64,000 nucleotides of DNA from Arthrobacter crystallopoietes (GTDB lineage: Bacteria > Actinomycetota > Actinomycetes > Actinomycetales > Micrococcaceae). Location of the stretch: positions 3,968,001-4,032,000 of the forward strand of contig NZ_CP018863.1 in assembly GCF_002849715.1 (NCBI RefSeq), written 5' to 3'. Of the stretch, positions 8,007 through 17,157 are shown piece by piece. The number at the start of each line of letters is the position of its first letter. Within the stretch, counting starts at the first letter, position 1. The notes under the pieces are model-generated. The model saw only the letters and a list, made by a program, of their open reading frames with translations. It had not been told where the DNA came from and searched no databases. Both the position numbers and the translations under genes were made by a program.

Positions 8007-8842
8007 TCTTTCGGCGCAAGGAAGTCCGAAACGAGGCGGTTGAAGTCGTCGGGGCGCTCGATCGCCGCAACGTGCGAGGCCCCGTCTCCACGGATGACTT
8101 CGAAACGTGCGCCGGGGATCGCGTCGGCGACCTCGCGTGCTATCCAGGGTGGCGTCAGCAAGTCCTGCTCGCCAACGAGGACCAGAGTGGGTGCCATGAT
8201 TGCGCCCAGCCGGTCCAGGGCGTCGAACTGCAGGTAGGCATCTGCCTGCCGCCCGTAGGCCTCGGGACTCATCGGATACGGATTGCTTGCCAACAGCGCG
8301 GCAGTGTCCCGCACGGCCTCGTGGTTCCGGAGGAAGGCCGTGGAGAACAGCGACACGAACTGCTGCCCGCCAAACACCTGCCCCGCAGCGTCGTTCGCCT
8401 TGACCCAGCTCCAGATCTGGATCGGGTCGACGGCGCTTCGTGCCGGCGCAGCTCCCGTTCCGGCGAGCACCAGCCGATCCAGCCGGTCGGCGTGCCGTAG
8501 GGCGAATTCCTGCGCAATCATTCCACCCATGGAAAGCCCCAACAGATGGGTCCGGGTAATCCCCAGCGCGTCAAGCAGGCCGCACAGGTCGTCCGCCATG
8601 TCTGCAATGGCGTAAGGATGCTTGGCTTTCGAGCTGCGGCCCGCGTCCCGGTTGTCGACCAAGACCACCCGGAACTGGGTAGACAGGGCAGGGACCTGGG
8701 CCAGCGTCCAGAGCGACGAGTCGTAGCCTATTCCCATCACCAGGACGAGGGCAGGTCCTGCTCCGTGGATTTCGTAATACAGCACCTGCCCGTTGGCCTG
8801 CACCGTGCCCGATGACGGCACCTTCTTCTGGTTCGTGTTCAT
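7901..8842 (-). CDS. Alpha/beta hydrolase
   Basis: A 313-aa alpha/beta-hydrolase fold protein with oxyanion region VMGIGYDSSLW, DNRDAGRSS, nucleophile elbow LGLSMGGMIAQ (G-x-S-x-G), acid region VGEQDLLTPP and a late His in DGASHVAAIERPDDF. The substrate is unknown; relatives include 3-oxoadipate enol-lactonase-like esterases. The start at 8842 (MNTNQKK) has AAGGAG seven bases upstream; a longer in-frame start at 8935 would cross the promoter. The final ~30 residues extend into the antisense of lplA and are low-complexity, so the natural C-terminus is unusually long. Confidence 0.82.
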   Translation of the reverse strand: MNTNQKKVPSSGTVQANGQVLYYEIHGAGPALVLVMGIGYDSSLWTLAQVPALSTQFRVVLVDNRDAGRSSKAKHPYAIADMADDLCGLLDALGITRTHLLGLSMGGMIAQEFALRHADRLDRLVLAGTGAAPARSAVDPIQIWSWVKANDAAGQVFGGQQFVSLFSTAFLRNHEAVRDTAALLASNPYPMSPEAYGRQADAYLQFDALDRLGAIMAPTLVLVGEQDLLTPPWIAREVADAIPGARFEVIRGDGASHVAAIERPDDFNRLVSDFLAPKDQGTRLSHSSVANLVAASSLAAAISSSETPASTAP

Positions 8843-8936
8843 TTTGACGCTCCTTGTGAGTGGCCCGTCCCCGGCTCGCGGCGTCTCCCGCGGCCTGGGT
8901 ATCGGGCTTGGTAAACCCCTATGCGTGAGGAACACT

Positions 8937-8950
8937 GTTACTTGGGTAAC
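8937..8950. promoter_or_regulatory. Palindrome in divergent promoter region (possible operator)
   Basis: GTTAC-TTGG-GTAAC is a perfect 5-bp-arm inverted repeat lying between the divergent hydrolase (start 8842) and TPR-regulator (start 9008) genes, with a further GTTAC at 8958-8962. The position fits an operator shared by both genes. Confidence 0.4.
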
Positions 8951-9007
8951 CCTCGGTGTTACGCCGGGGCCGGGTCTGAGCAGGCACTGCCTGCGGATCG
9001 GTGAGCG

Positions 9008-11038
9008 ATGTCCGACGACGCCGAAGCGCCACTGGTGAAGCAGGCGCGCGAGGCATACTCCAGCGGCGAGTGGTCGCAGGCGTACGAGCTGCTCGTCGGA
9101 CTGGACGCGCGCGGCCCGCTTTCAGTGCAGGACCTGGGGCTTCTGGCCGACGCCGCCTATGCCGCCGGTCATCTCGACGTGACGATCCAGGCATGGGAAC
9201 GCGCGCATGCGGAGGCTGTGCGCCTTGGCGACCCGATCGCAGCGGCCGGTGCGGCTGCCCGCGTTGCCTTGCATCTGCTCATGGATACTGCTCTGATGGC
9301 GCCGATCCGCGGATGGGTCAAACGGGCAGAGCGGCTCTTGGCGGGGCAGGAGGAGACGCCGGTCCATGCCTGGCTGGCGGTCATCAACAGCTACGAGCGC
9401 CTATTGATAGGCGACGTCGGCGCCGCACGCGAATGGGCCGGCCGGGCCGTCGAGGTGGGATCGAGCTGCAACCCGGCAGCGGCTGCCGTCGGCAGGGTGG
9501 CAGAGGCGCACGCCGTAATTCTGGAGGGGGACGTCCGCCGGGGCCTGACACTTGTCGACGAAGCCGCGGTGGCCGCTGTCTCCGGTGAACTGGATGCCGT
9601 ATCGACGGGAATGGTCTACTGCGAGCTCGTGTGCATGCTCCAGGGGCTCGCTCAGTACGACCTCGCCGAAGAGTGGACGGAGGCTATGGAGCGGTGGCGC
9701 CACGGAAACGGTATCGGCAGCACCCATGGTCGCTGCCGTGTCCACCGTGCCCAGATCCTGCGGCTTCGCGGGGCAACCGCCGAAGCGGAGCAGGTGGCCC
9801 TGGCGGCCTGCGCGGAGCTCCGGCCATACCTTCGGCGCGAGTTCGGGTGGCCGCTTACAGAATTGGGCCGCGTGCGATACCAGCTGGGCGACCTAAATGG
9901 TGCGGAGGAAGCTTTCCTTGCAGCTCGCCAGGCTGGCTGGGATCCGGAACCGGGACTCGCCCTTGTGCGGCTGGCCCAGGGCGATGTGGCTTTGGCGGCC
10001 GCATCCATCCGGGACTCGCTCGAACATCCCGTGACCGTCCCTTCCAAGGAACTCCCGCCGAACACCGCACTACGCCGGGCACCGCTGCTGGCCGCGAGCG
10101 TCGAGATCGAAGCGGCGGCCGGAGACCTCGTGGCCGCCCGTGACTCCGCCGACGAACTTGCCCAGATAGCCGCCTCGTTCAAGAGCAGAGCGTTGTCTGC
10201 CAGTGCGGCCATGGCGAACGGGCGGGTGCAGCTCGCTGCCGGTGAGGTGCCCGGCGCCCGGAGTGCCTTCCAGAGTGCCGTGCAGCTGTGGAGCTTGGTA
10301 GGAGCGCCCTACGAAGTCGCCTTGGCGCGCACCGGGCTCGCACAGGCGCACCGCGTCGCGGGGGATGAAATCAGTGCCGGCCTGGAGCAGGCGGCTGCCG
10401 ATGCCGCCGTCGAAAGCCTCAGAGCAGGCCATAAGGCAGAAGAGCGCAAACGCGGGTCCAACTCCTTCCGCCGGACAGGCGACTACTGGTTCATCTCCTT
10501 CGAGGAAAACACTGTTGCCCTGCGCGATCTGAAGGGGCTTCACTACTTGGCGCGGCTCCTCGCACATCCCGGCAGGGAGTTCCACGTGCTCGACCTCGTA
10601 GCGAGCGGGACTGATCCGGCCGCAGTCCATGCGGGTCTGCCTGATCCCGAGCTCGCGTCCTCCGGCTGGGGAGACGCAGGCCCCATGCTGGACCACCAGG
10701 CGAAGAACGCCTACCGTCGGCGGCTCGCTGAGATCGATGAGGACCTCGATGAGGCCCGTCTCCTGCGGGACCGCGGACGCGTTGTCCAGGCGGAGGCGGA
10801 ACGCGAGTTCCTCATCCGCGAGCTATCGAGGGCCGTCGGACTCAGCGGGCGTGGCCGGCGCGCCGGCTCCGCATCCGAACGCGCCCGCGTCAGCGTGACC
10901 CGGGCAATCCGCCATGCCATGGACCGGATTCGTGAGCACGACCCGCCGTTGGCGGAGCATCTCGGGCGGGCCATCCGGACGGGGACTTACTGCGTCTATC
11001 TCCCAGACTCACGCGTCAACGGGGCCTGGGTAACCTGA
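9008..11038 (+). CDS. TPR-rich protein with C-terminal domain of actinobacterial AAA/BTAD regulators
   Basis: A 676-aa protein. Residues 1-~470 are a series of helical TPR-like repeats rich in Ala/Leu/Glu. Residues ~478-520 carry a conserved block with FRRTGDYWFISFEE and DLKGLHYLARLLAHPGREFH. The C-terminus contains SERARVSVTRAIRHAMDRI and IRTGTYCVY. Those two blocks are known from the ends of large actinobacterial and cyanobacterial ATPase/adenylate-cyclase-type regulators. Here the N-terminal ATPase or kinase and any helix-turn-helix are absent, so it may act by protein-protein contacts. It is divergent from the hydrolase gene across a short palindrome and ends directly against the convergent pepN stop. 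Confidence 0.75.
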   Translation: MSDDAEAPLVKQAREAYSSGEWSQAYELLVGLDARGPLSVQDLGLLADAAYAAGHLDVTIQAWERAHAEAVRLGDPIAAAGAAARVALHLLMDTALMAPIRGWVKRAERLLAGQEETPVHAWLAVINSYERLLIGDVGAAREWAGRAVEVGSSCNPAAAAVGRVAEAHAVILEGDVRRGLTLVDEAAVAAVSGELDAVSTGMVYCELVCMLQGLAQYDLAEEWTEAMERWRHGNGIGSTHGRCRVHRAQILRLRGATAEAEQVALAACAELRPYLRREFGWPLTELGRVRYQLGDLNGAEEAFLAARQAGWDPEPGLALVRLAQGDVALAAASIRDSLEHPVTVPSKELPPNTALRRAPLLAASVEIEAAAGDLVAARDSADELAQIAASFKSRALSASAAMANGRVQLAAGEVPGARSAFQSAVQLWSLVGAPYEVALARTGLAQAHRVAGDEISAGLEQAAADAAVESLRAGHKAEERKRGSNSFRRTGDYWFISFEENTVALRDLKGLHYLARLLAHPGREFHVLDLVASGTDPAAVHAGLPDPELASSGWGDAGPMLDHQAKNAYRRRLAEIDEDLDEARLLRDRGRVVQAEAEREFLIRELSRAVGLSGRGRRAGSASERARVSVTRAIRHAMDRIREHDPPLAEHLGRAIRTGTYCVYLPDSRVNGAWVT

Positions 11039-13669
11039 TCAGAACGCCTGGACCAGCTGCCGCCCCTGCACGGTGAGGGCGCGGAGCAGATGGTCGCGCT
11101 GCTCGATGACGATCCGGCGCAGAGCGGCCGGCGCGTCGCTGTGGCCGGCCAGCCATTCATCGGTACGGACAACGACGGCGTGCTGCCGCGGTTCGGTGCC
11201 CGGCTCCAGGTCCTGGGCGAGGGGATAGAAGCCCCTGACAATGCGGCTGGCGATCTCGATGCTCTTCTGCGCCCAGACGCTTTCGATGCTCTGGAAGTAA
11301 GGCTCGATGTAGGGGTCCAACAGTTCATGGCCGGCGGCGGTAAAGCCGTCGATGGTCGCATCGAGCAGTTGGTTGGACAGTTCGGAGCCGGCCACTGCGT
11401 CTGCCCAGGCCTGCGCCTTAACGGCAGGATCGGGACGCGCAGTCATGGCTGTCAGGTGGCCGGCTCTGCCGGCTGCGGTCAGGTCCGACGCCAACTCCGT
11501 GTCCAGCTGCTCCTGGCTGGCGTGGCCGGTGGCGGCGATTGCCTGCCAGAAACGCCAGCGCAGGTCGGTGTCCAGTGTCAGCCCGGCAACGCGCTCAGTG
11601 CCCTTGAGCAGGTCTGCGATGTAGCCGGCACAGCGCGGCGTCGAGCGGGATAGCGCGGCCAGGGACCGGGCCCAGGTCAGCTGCTGGTCGCTGCCGGCCG
11701 CGGCCTTCCCTAGGTGCAGCCGCACGGAGTCAACAAACCGCTCCCGCTGTACCGTCCGCTCAGCCGCCGGCAGGTAGCGGTCCAGAGCGGTCCTGGCACA
11801 GTCGAGCAGCACCTGCAGCACGCCGTTGTCCGACTCGGCGGGAGCGAAGCGTTCGACGGCGCCAAGGTAGTCTGCCGGTGCCAGCAGTCCGTCGCGGGTC
11901 ATGTTCCATAAGGCCGACCAACACAAGGCACGGGCCAACGGATCGGTGATCTTATCCAGGGCAGAGAGCACGGTCTGCAGCGAGGCGGCATCAAACCGGA
12001 CCTTGGCATAAGTCAGGTCATTATCGTTGACCAGCAGCAGCGCCGGGGCGGGCCGCCCCGCGAGCTCCGGAACGTCCGTTGCGGCCCCGGCCAGATCCAG
12101 CTCCACTGAATCGGTCCGCACCAACGCACCACCGGCGTCGAAGTCGTAGAGGCCCAGCCGGAGCCGGTGCGGCCGGTCCACGGTCCGGGCGGTGACGGGA
12201 TCCATTGCATCCTGGAGCAGCCGCACCCGAGCCAGCCGGCCGCCGTCGTACTCAATCTCCGGAACCAGCGTGGAAATGCCGGCAGTCTGCAGCCACAGTG
12301 AGGACCAGCGGGCCATGTCCCGCCCCGAGGCGTCGCTGAGGACGGTCAGGAAATCGTCAAGCGTGGTGTTCGAGTAGGCGTTGTCCCGGAAATACTGGCG
12401 GGCGGCACCGATAAAGGCGTCGAAGCCAACGTAGGCGACCAACTGCTTGAGCACCGAGGCGCCTTTGGCATAGGTGATCCCGTCGAAATTCTGCTTGGCG
12501 GCCTCCAGGTCCCGGATGTCGGCGACGATCGGATGCGTAGTCGGCAGCTGGTCCTGCACATAGGCCCAGGCCTTGCGGCGGTTGGCGAAGGCGACCCAGG
12601 CGTCCTTCCACCTGGTGGCTTCCACCAGCGCCAGCGAGCCCATGTAGTCGGCGAAGGACTCTTTGAGCCAGAGGTCGTCCCACCACTGCATCGTGACCAG
12701 GTTGCCGAACCACATATGCGCCATTTCGTGCATGATGGTGTTTCCGCGGGCCTGGTACTGGGCATCGGTGGCCCGGGATTTGAAGACGTAGGTCTCGGTG
12801 AAGGTGACCAGCCCGGGGTTTTCCATGGCACCGAGGTTGTATTCGGGCACGAAGGCCTGCTCGTACTTGCCGAAGGGGTAGGGGTACTCGAACAGCTCGT
12901 GGAAAAAGTCCAGTCCGGCCTTCGTGATCGCGAAGATTTCCGCCGCGTCGAAGGCCTCCGCCAGCGATGACCGGCAATAGGCGCCCAACGGGACCTCCAG
13001 TTCGGTGCCGTCCGCAAGGGTGCGCTTCCAACTGTCCTCGACGACGTGGTACGGCCCGGCGAGGACAGTGGTGATGTAGGTGGAGATGCGCTCTGTCGGG
13101 GCAAAGCGCCAGATTGAGAATCCGGGCGTGGAGGCCATCTCCTCACACACGGCCAGCGGGCTGTTGGAGGACACCTGCCAGTCCGACGGCGCAGCGACAT
13201 TGAAGGTGAAGCTGGCCTTGATGTCGGGCTGTTCGAAGTTGGCGAAGACCCGGCGGGCGTCGGCCGGCTCATACTGCGTGTACAGGTAGATCCGGCCGTC
13301 CGCGGGGTCCACGAACCGGTGGAGTCCCTCACCGCTGCGGCTGTAAAGGGCAGTACCGACGATGGTGACTTGGTTTTCGGCGGCCAGGTCCGCGAGGTGG
13401 ATGCGCGAGCCGTCCACGACGGCGTCCGGATCCAACTGGATCCCGTTCAGCATGACCGAGTGGATGCCATCGTGGATGAAGTCCACAAAGGTCCCGGCTC
13501 CCGGTTCATTGCACTTGAACGTGATGACGGAGCGGGAGATGTAGCCGGTTGCCTCCGGGTCCAGGACGCTGCGCAGGTCCAGCGCTACGTCGTAGTTCTC
13601 GACTTCGATCAGTTCTGACCGTCCGCGGGCTTCCGACCGGCTAAGATTCTCGTTCTTCACCCGGCCCAT
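11039..13669 (-). CDS. pepN: Aminopeptidase N (M1 metallopeptidase)
   Basis: This 876-aa enzyme removes N-terminal amino acids from peptides in the cytoplasm. The substrate-recognition motif GAMEN is at residues 280-284, zinc motif HEMAH at 314-318 and the third zinc ligand E337 in KESFA, all intact. The C-terminal half is the ERAP1-like helical domain. Length is normal for actinobacterial PepN. An ATG (13669) or a GTG nine bases later (MKNENLSR) could both start translation; neither has a strong Shine-Dalgarno. The stop codon abuts that of the convergent regulator gene with no spacer. Confidence 0.93.
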   Translation of the reverse strand: MGRVKNENLSRSEARGRSELIEVENYDVALDLRSVLDPEATGYISRSVITFKCNEPGAGTFVDFIHDGIHSVMLNGIQLDPDAVVDGSRIHLADLAAENQVTIVGTALYSRSGEGLHRFVDPADGRIYLYTQYEPADARRVFANFEQPDIKASFTFNVAAPSDWQVSSNSPLAVCEEMASTPGFSIWRFAPTERISTYITTVLAGPYHVVEDSWKRTLADGTELEVPLGAYCRSSLAEAFDAAEIFAITKAGLDFFHELFEYPYPFGKYEQAFVPEYNLGAMENPGLVTFTETYVFKSRATDAQYQARGNTIMHEMAHMWFGNLVTMQWWDDLWLKESFADYMGSLALVEATRWKDAWVAFANRRKAWAYVQDQLPTTHPIVADIRDLEAAKQNFDGITYAKGASVLKQLVAYVGFDAFIGAARQYFRDNAYSNTTLDDFLTVLSDASGRDMARWSSLWLQTAGISTLVPEIEYDGGRLARVRLLQDAMDPVTARTVDRPHRLRLGLYDFDAGGALVRTDSVELDLAGAATDVPELAGRPAPALLLVNDNDLTYAKVRFDAASLQTVLSALDKITDPLARALCWSALWNMTRDGLLAPADYLGAVERFAPAESDNGVLQVLLDCARTALDRYLPAAERTVQRERFVDSVRLHLGKAAAGSDQQLTWARSLAALSRSTPRCAGYIADLLKGTERVAGLTLDTDLRWRFWQAIAATGHASQEQLDTELASDLTAAGRAGHLTAMTARPDPAVKAQAWADAVAGSELSNQLLDATIDGFTAAGHELLDPYIEPYFQSIESVWAQKSIEIASRIVRGFYPLAQDLEPGTEPRQHAVVVRTDEWLAGHSDAPAALRRIVIEQRDHLLRALTVQGRQLVQAF

Positions 13670-13762
13670 TTAACCACGGCTGCCGCTGCACCGGTCCGCT
13701 GTGAACACGCTGTTGTGGGGCAAAAGCGTGTGCCGGAGCGAAATACGTGAAACGCTTTTGCC

Positions 13763-15328
13763 ATGTCGGACTTGTTTGAGGACTACGCCACCGCGGCGAA
13801 ACGCAGCCCTGCCTTCGACGAGATGTTTGGCGCGGGCCAGTTGCCGCGCGCCGAGTATGCGCATGTAGCGGCCGCGCTGGGCGAATTGACGCTGGCGGAT
13901 GTCACTGCCCGGGCAGATTCCATGGCGCGTACCTTCCTGGACCGCGGAGTCACCTTCGACTTCGCCGGCGAGGAACGTCCTTTTCCGCTGGATCTGGTGC
14001 CCCGGATCATCTCCGGGTCCGACTGGAACATTCTGGAGCGCGGCGTCACCCAGCGGGTCCGGGCGCTGGAAGCCTTCCTGGACGATGTCTATAACCGGAT
14101 GTCGGTGGTCGCGGACGGCGTCATCCCGCGCAGGCTCATCACCTCCAGCGCCAACTTCCACCGCGAAGCGTACGGCTTCGATCCGGCCGGCGGAGTGCGG
14201 GTGCATATCGCCGGAATCGACGTGGTCCGCGACCAAGCCGGCACTTTCCGTGTCCTGGAGGACAACGTCCGAGTACCCAGCGGCGTGAGCTACGTGATCG
14301 AGAACCGACGCGCCATGGCGAAGGGCCTGCCGGAGGCATTCGGGCAGCAGCCCATCCGGCCGGTCGAGGAATACCCGCGGCGGCTGCTTTCGGCGCTGCG
14401 CAAAACCGCACCTGCCGGCGCAGAGGATCCGACCGTCGTCGTACTTACTCCCGGCGTTTTCAACAGCGCCTATTTCGAGCACACCCTGCTGGCAGGACTG
14501 ATGGGCGTGGAACTGGTCGAGGGACGGGACCTGATCTGCCGCGGCAACCGGGTCTACATGCGCACTACCGGCGGCGAACAGCGCGTGGACGTGATCTACA
14601 AGCGGATTGACGACGAGTTCCTCGACCCGCTGCAGTTCAGATCCGATTCTGTGCTGGGCTGCCCGGGCATCGTCAATGCGGCCCGTGCCGGCAATGTGAC
14701 CATCGCCAACGCGGTTGGCAACGGCGTCGCCGATGACAAACTGGTATACAGCTACGTGCCGGACCTGATCCGCTACTACCTGAGCGAAGAGCCCATCCTC
14801 CCCAACGTGGACACCTTCCGGCTGGAGGAACCCCAGGCCCGCGAAGAAGTCCTGGACCGGCTCGACGAACTGGTGGTCAAACCGGTGGACGGTTCTGGCG
14901 GCAAAGGGCTGGTGATCGGGCCCGATGCCACCAAGGAGGAGCTGGAGACGCTGCGCGCCAAAGTTCTCCGGGATCCAAGGGGCTGGATTGCCCAGCCGGT
15001 GCTCCAGCTGTCCACGGTGCCCACCATGTCCGGCGGCCAGTTCAGTCCCCGGCATGTGGACCTGCGCCCCTTTGCGATTAACGACGGCGACGACGTCTGG
15101 GTGCTGCCCGGCGGATTGACCCGGGTGGCGCTGAAGGAGGGGTCGCTGATCGTCAACTCCAGCCAGGGCGGCGGGTCCAAGGACACCTGGGTGCTGGCCG
15201 ACGATTCGGCCGACGCGCAGGTCGAAACGATCGGCAGTCCTGCGGTTGTGCCTGCCCCGCCGGTGCGGGAACGGGCGAGTGTCTGGCCCGTGGATTCAAA
15301 CTGGCCCGACAGCCAGCCGGAACAGTGA
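13763..15328 (+). CDS. Circularly permuted ATP-grasp protein
   Basis: This 521-aa protein belongs to the circularly permuted ATP-grasp family (formerly DUF404/DUF407). Diagnostic segments are DNVRVPSGVSYVIENR around residue 170 and the nucleotide-binding KPVDGSGGKGLVIG near residue 375. The family is predicted to form amide or peptide bonds, but no substrate is established. It leads an operon with an alpha-E protein (37 bp downstream) and a transglutaminase, an arrangement recurring across many bacteria and thought to be a peptide-modification module. Confidence 0.9.
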   Translation: MSDLFEDYATAAKRSPAFDEMFGAGQLPRAEYAHVAAALGELTLADVTARADSMARTFLDRGVTFDFAGEERPFPLDLVPRIISGSDWNILERGVTQRVRALEAFLDDVYNRMSVVADGVIPRRLITSSANFHREAYGFDPAGGVRVHIAGIDVVRDQAGTFRVLEDNVRVPSGVSYVIENRRAMAKGLPEAFGQQPIRPVEEYPRRLLSALRKTAPAGAEDPTVVVLTPGVFNSAYFEHTLLAGLMGVELVEGRDLICRGNRVYMRTTGGEQRVDVIYKRIDDEFLDPLQFRSDSVLGCPGIVNAARAGNVTIANAVGNGVADDKLVYSYVPDLIRYYLSEEPILPNVDTFRLEEPQAREEVLDRLDELVVKPVDGSGGKGLVIGPDATKEELETLRAKVLRDPRGWIAQPVLQLSTVPTMSGGQFSPRHVDLRPFAINDGDDVWVLPGGLTRVALKEGSLIVNSSQGGGSKDTWVLADDSADAQVETIGSPAVVPAPPVRERASVWPVDSNWPDSQPEQ

Positions 15329-15365
15329 AGGACGTTGTGACAGTGAACCAAGGAGGCAGGAACCG

Positions 15366-16292
15366 ATGCTGAGCCGCATTGCGGAATCCCTGTTCTGGAT
15401 AGGCCGGTATGTGGAACGAGCCGATGGCACGGCGCGCATTCTGGACGTCAATCTGGAGCGGCTGAACCAGTTGCAGCCGGACGAGCAGCGCCTGGTAGCG
15501 CGGCAACTGCTTGGGATCATGGGCTCGCGCCCGGACACTGACGATTTCGGCCTGGGTGATCTGCTGAACAAGCTCGCCTATGACCGCGTGAGTCCGACGT
15601 CCATCGCCGGTGCCCTCGGAGCCGCACGCGAAAACGCCCGCCGGGCGCGCGAGACCGTCTCCTCAACGCTCTGGGAAGGGCTGAACACCACCTGGTACGG
15701 GCTCAGCCAGCACCGCAAGGATGTGGTGGGCACGTACCGGTTCTGCCACTGGGTGCTGGAACGCACGGCCATGATCAAAGGCCTGGCCGATACCACTATG
15801 AGCCACGACGAGAGCTGGCAGTTCCTTGCCTTGGGCCGCAGCCTCGAAAGGGCGGACATGACGGCCCGCATGCTCTCCACCCAGGGGGTGCTCTCTGCGG
15901 GGCTGTCCTGGGTGAATATGCTGCGCTGCGCGGGAGCTTACGAGTCCTTTCTCCGCACCCGGCGCGGGGCCTCGGGTGAAGAACAGGCCGCGGAGTTCCT
16001 GCTGCTGGACCGGTTGTTTCCGCGGTCCATTGTTTACGCGCTGAGCGACGCCGAAAAGGCTCTCGAGCGCCTGGATCCGTCCTACCAGCGGATCGGCTTC
16101 ATCAACGACGCGCGCAGGATTGTCGGCCAGGCCCGCACCTTCCTGGAGTTCCACCAGCCCGATGACCTGCTGGCCGAGTTGCCCGAGCATATGGACCGCG
16201 TGCAGAGGGCCTGTGCCCAGGCTTCCGATGCCGTTACCCGGACCTACTTCGCCCAGCCCATTGATCTGTCCTGGGTAGGGGAAGTGTCATGA
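15366..16292 (+). CDS. Alpha-E domain protein (DUF403)
   Basis: A 308-aa all-alpha protein starting MLSRIAESLFWIGRYVERAD, the hallmark of the alpha-E family; a related block, ALGRSLERADMTARML, recurs in the middle. The start is fixed by a strong AAGGAGG upstream of the ATG at 15366. It overlaps the following transglutaminase gene by four bases (ATGA). Biochemical role is not established; the conserved partnership with circularly permuted ATP-grasp proteins suggests a shared complex. Confidence 0.9.
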   Translation: MLSRIAESLFWIGRYVERADGTARILDVNLERLNQLQPDEQRLVARQLLGIMGSRPDTDDFGLGDLLNKLAYDRVSPTSIAGALGAARENARRARETVSSTLWEGLNTTWYGLSQHRKDVVGTYRFCHWVLERTAMIKGLADTTMSHDESWQFLALGRSLERADMTARMLSTQGVLSAGLSWVNMLRCAGAYESFLRTRRGASGEEQAAEFLLLDRLFPRSIVYALSDAEKALERLDPSYQRIGFINDARRIVGQARTFLEFHQPDDLLAELPEHMDRVQRACAQASDAVTRTYFAQPIDLSWVGEVS

Positions 16293-17140
16293 GCAGGCTG
16301 CGCATAGAACACCGGACCGGATACCGTTACGACCGCAGCGTCACGCTCTCCTACAACGAGGCACGGATGACGCCCCTCACCGACTCCCAGCAAGTGGTGC
16401 TGGAATCATCCCTGACGGTCAGCCCATCGAGCGCCGTCGTCAGTAACTACCGCGATTACTGGGGCACCCGGGTGACGGCCTTTGACATGCAGACGGCGCA
16501 CGACTTTCTCGAAGTCACGTCTCTGACCACGGTAGAGGTCCACCGCAGCCAGCGGATCCCGGCAGCGGAGGAACCAGCGGACTGGGACGTGCTGCGGTCG
16601 GATCCGGTCCTCGACGACTATGCCGATTGGCTGCCGCAGACCCGTCTCAGCGAGCCCGGCGAGGAGGTCGGGAAATCCGTGCGCGAATTGACGGATGGCC
16701 TGCCGCCGCATGAGGCCGCCCACGCCCTGATGGCCTGGCTCAAGGCGGAAATGCAGTATGTCCCCGGCGTAACAGGGGTGCAGTCCAACGCTGAGGAAGT
16801 ATGGAACCACCGCAAGGGCGTCTGCCAGGACCTGGCGCATCTGGGCATCGGCGCGCTGCGAGGCCTCGGTATCCCGGCCCGGTACGTCTCCGGGTACCTG
16901 CATCCCAAGCCGGACGCGGGGATCGGGGAGACGGTAACGGGGGAGTCCCACGCCTGGCTGGAGTGGTGGGACGGAGAATGGCGCAGCTGGGATCCCACCA
17001 ACGCCGGCCCGATCAGCGACCTGCATGTGTCCGTGGCACGCGGCAGGGACTACCGCGACGTCTCTCCGCTAAAGGGCATACTCTCCGGCGGCGGACGGTC
17101 CGAACTCAAGGTGCAGGTCGAGGTAACCCGGCTGGCATGA
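16289..17140 (+). CDS. Transglutaminase-like cysteine protease family protein
   Basis: A 283-aa cytoplasmic transglutaminase-core protein with an N-terminal bacterial transglutaminase beta domain (starting RLRIEHRTGYRYDR). The catalytic triad is visible: Cys in RKGVCQDLAH, His in GESHAWLEWW and Asp in WDPTN. It may act as a peptidase or amidase on the product of the neighbouring ATP-grasp enzyme; this is inference from the conserved gene trio. Its ATGA overlap with the alpha-E gene indicates coupling. Confidence 0.9.
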   Translation: MSRLRIEHRTGYRYDRSVTLSYNEARMTPLTDSQQVVLESSLTVSPSSAVVSNYRDYWGTRVTAFDMQTAHDFLEVTSLTTVEVHRSQRIPAAEEPADWDVLRSDPVLDDYADWLPQTRLSEPGEEVGKSVRELTDGLPPHEAAHALMAWLKAEMQYVPGVTGVQSNAEEVWNHRKGVCQDLAHLGIGALRGLGIPARYVSGYLHPKPDAGIGETVTGESHAWLEWWDGEWRSWDPTNAGPISDLHVSVARGRDYRDVSPLKGILSGGGRSELKVQVEVTRLA

Positions 17141-17157
17141 AGACGCAGAGGAGCGAA

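Noticed and set aside
11090..11653. Long plus-strand frames opposite pepN
   Set aside because: They are antisense shadows of the high-GC pepN gene, without ribosome-binding sites or recognisable motifs.
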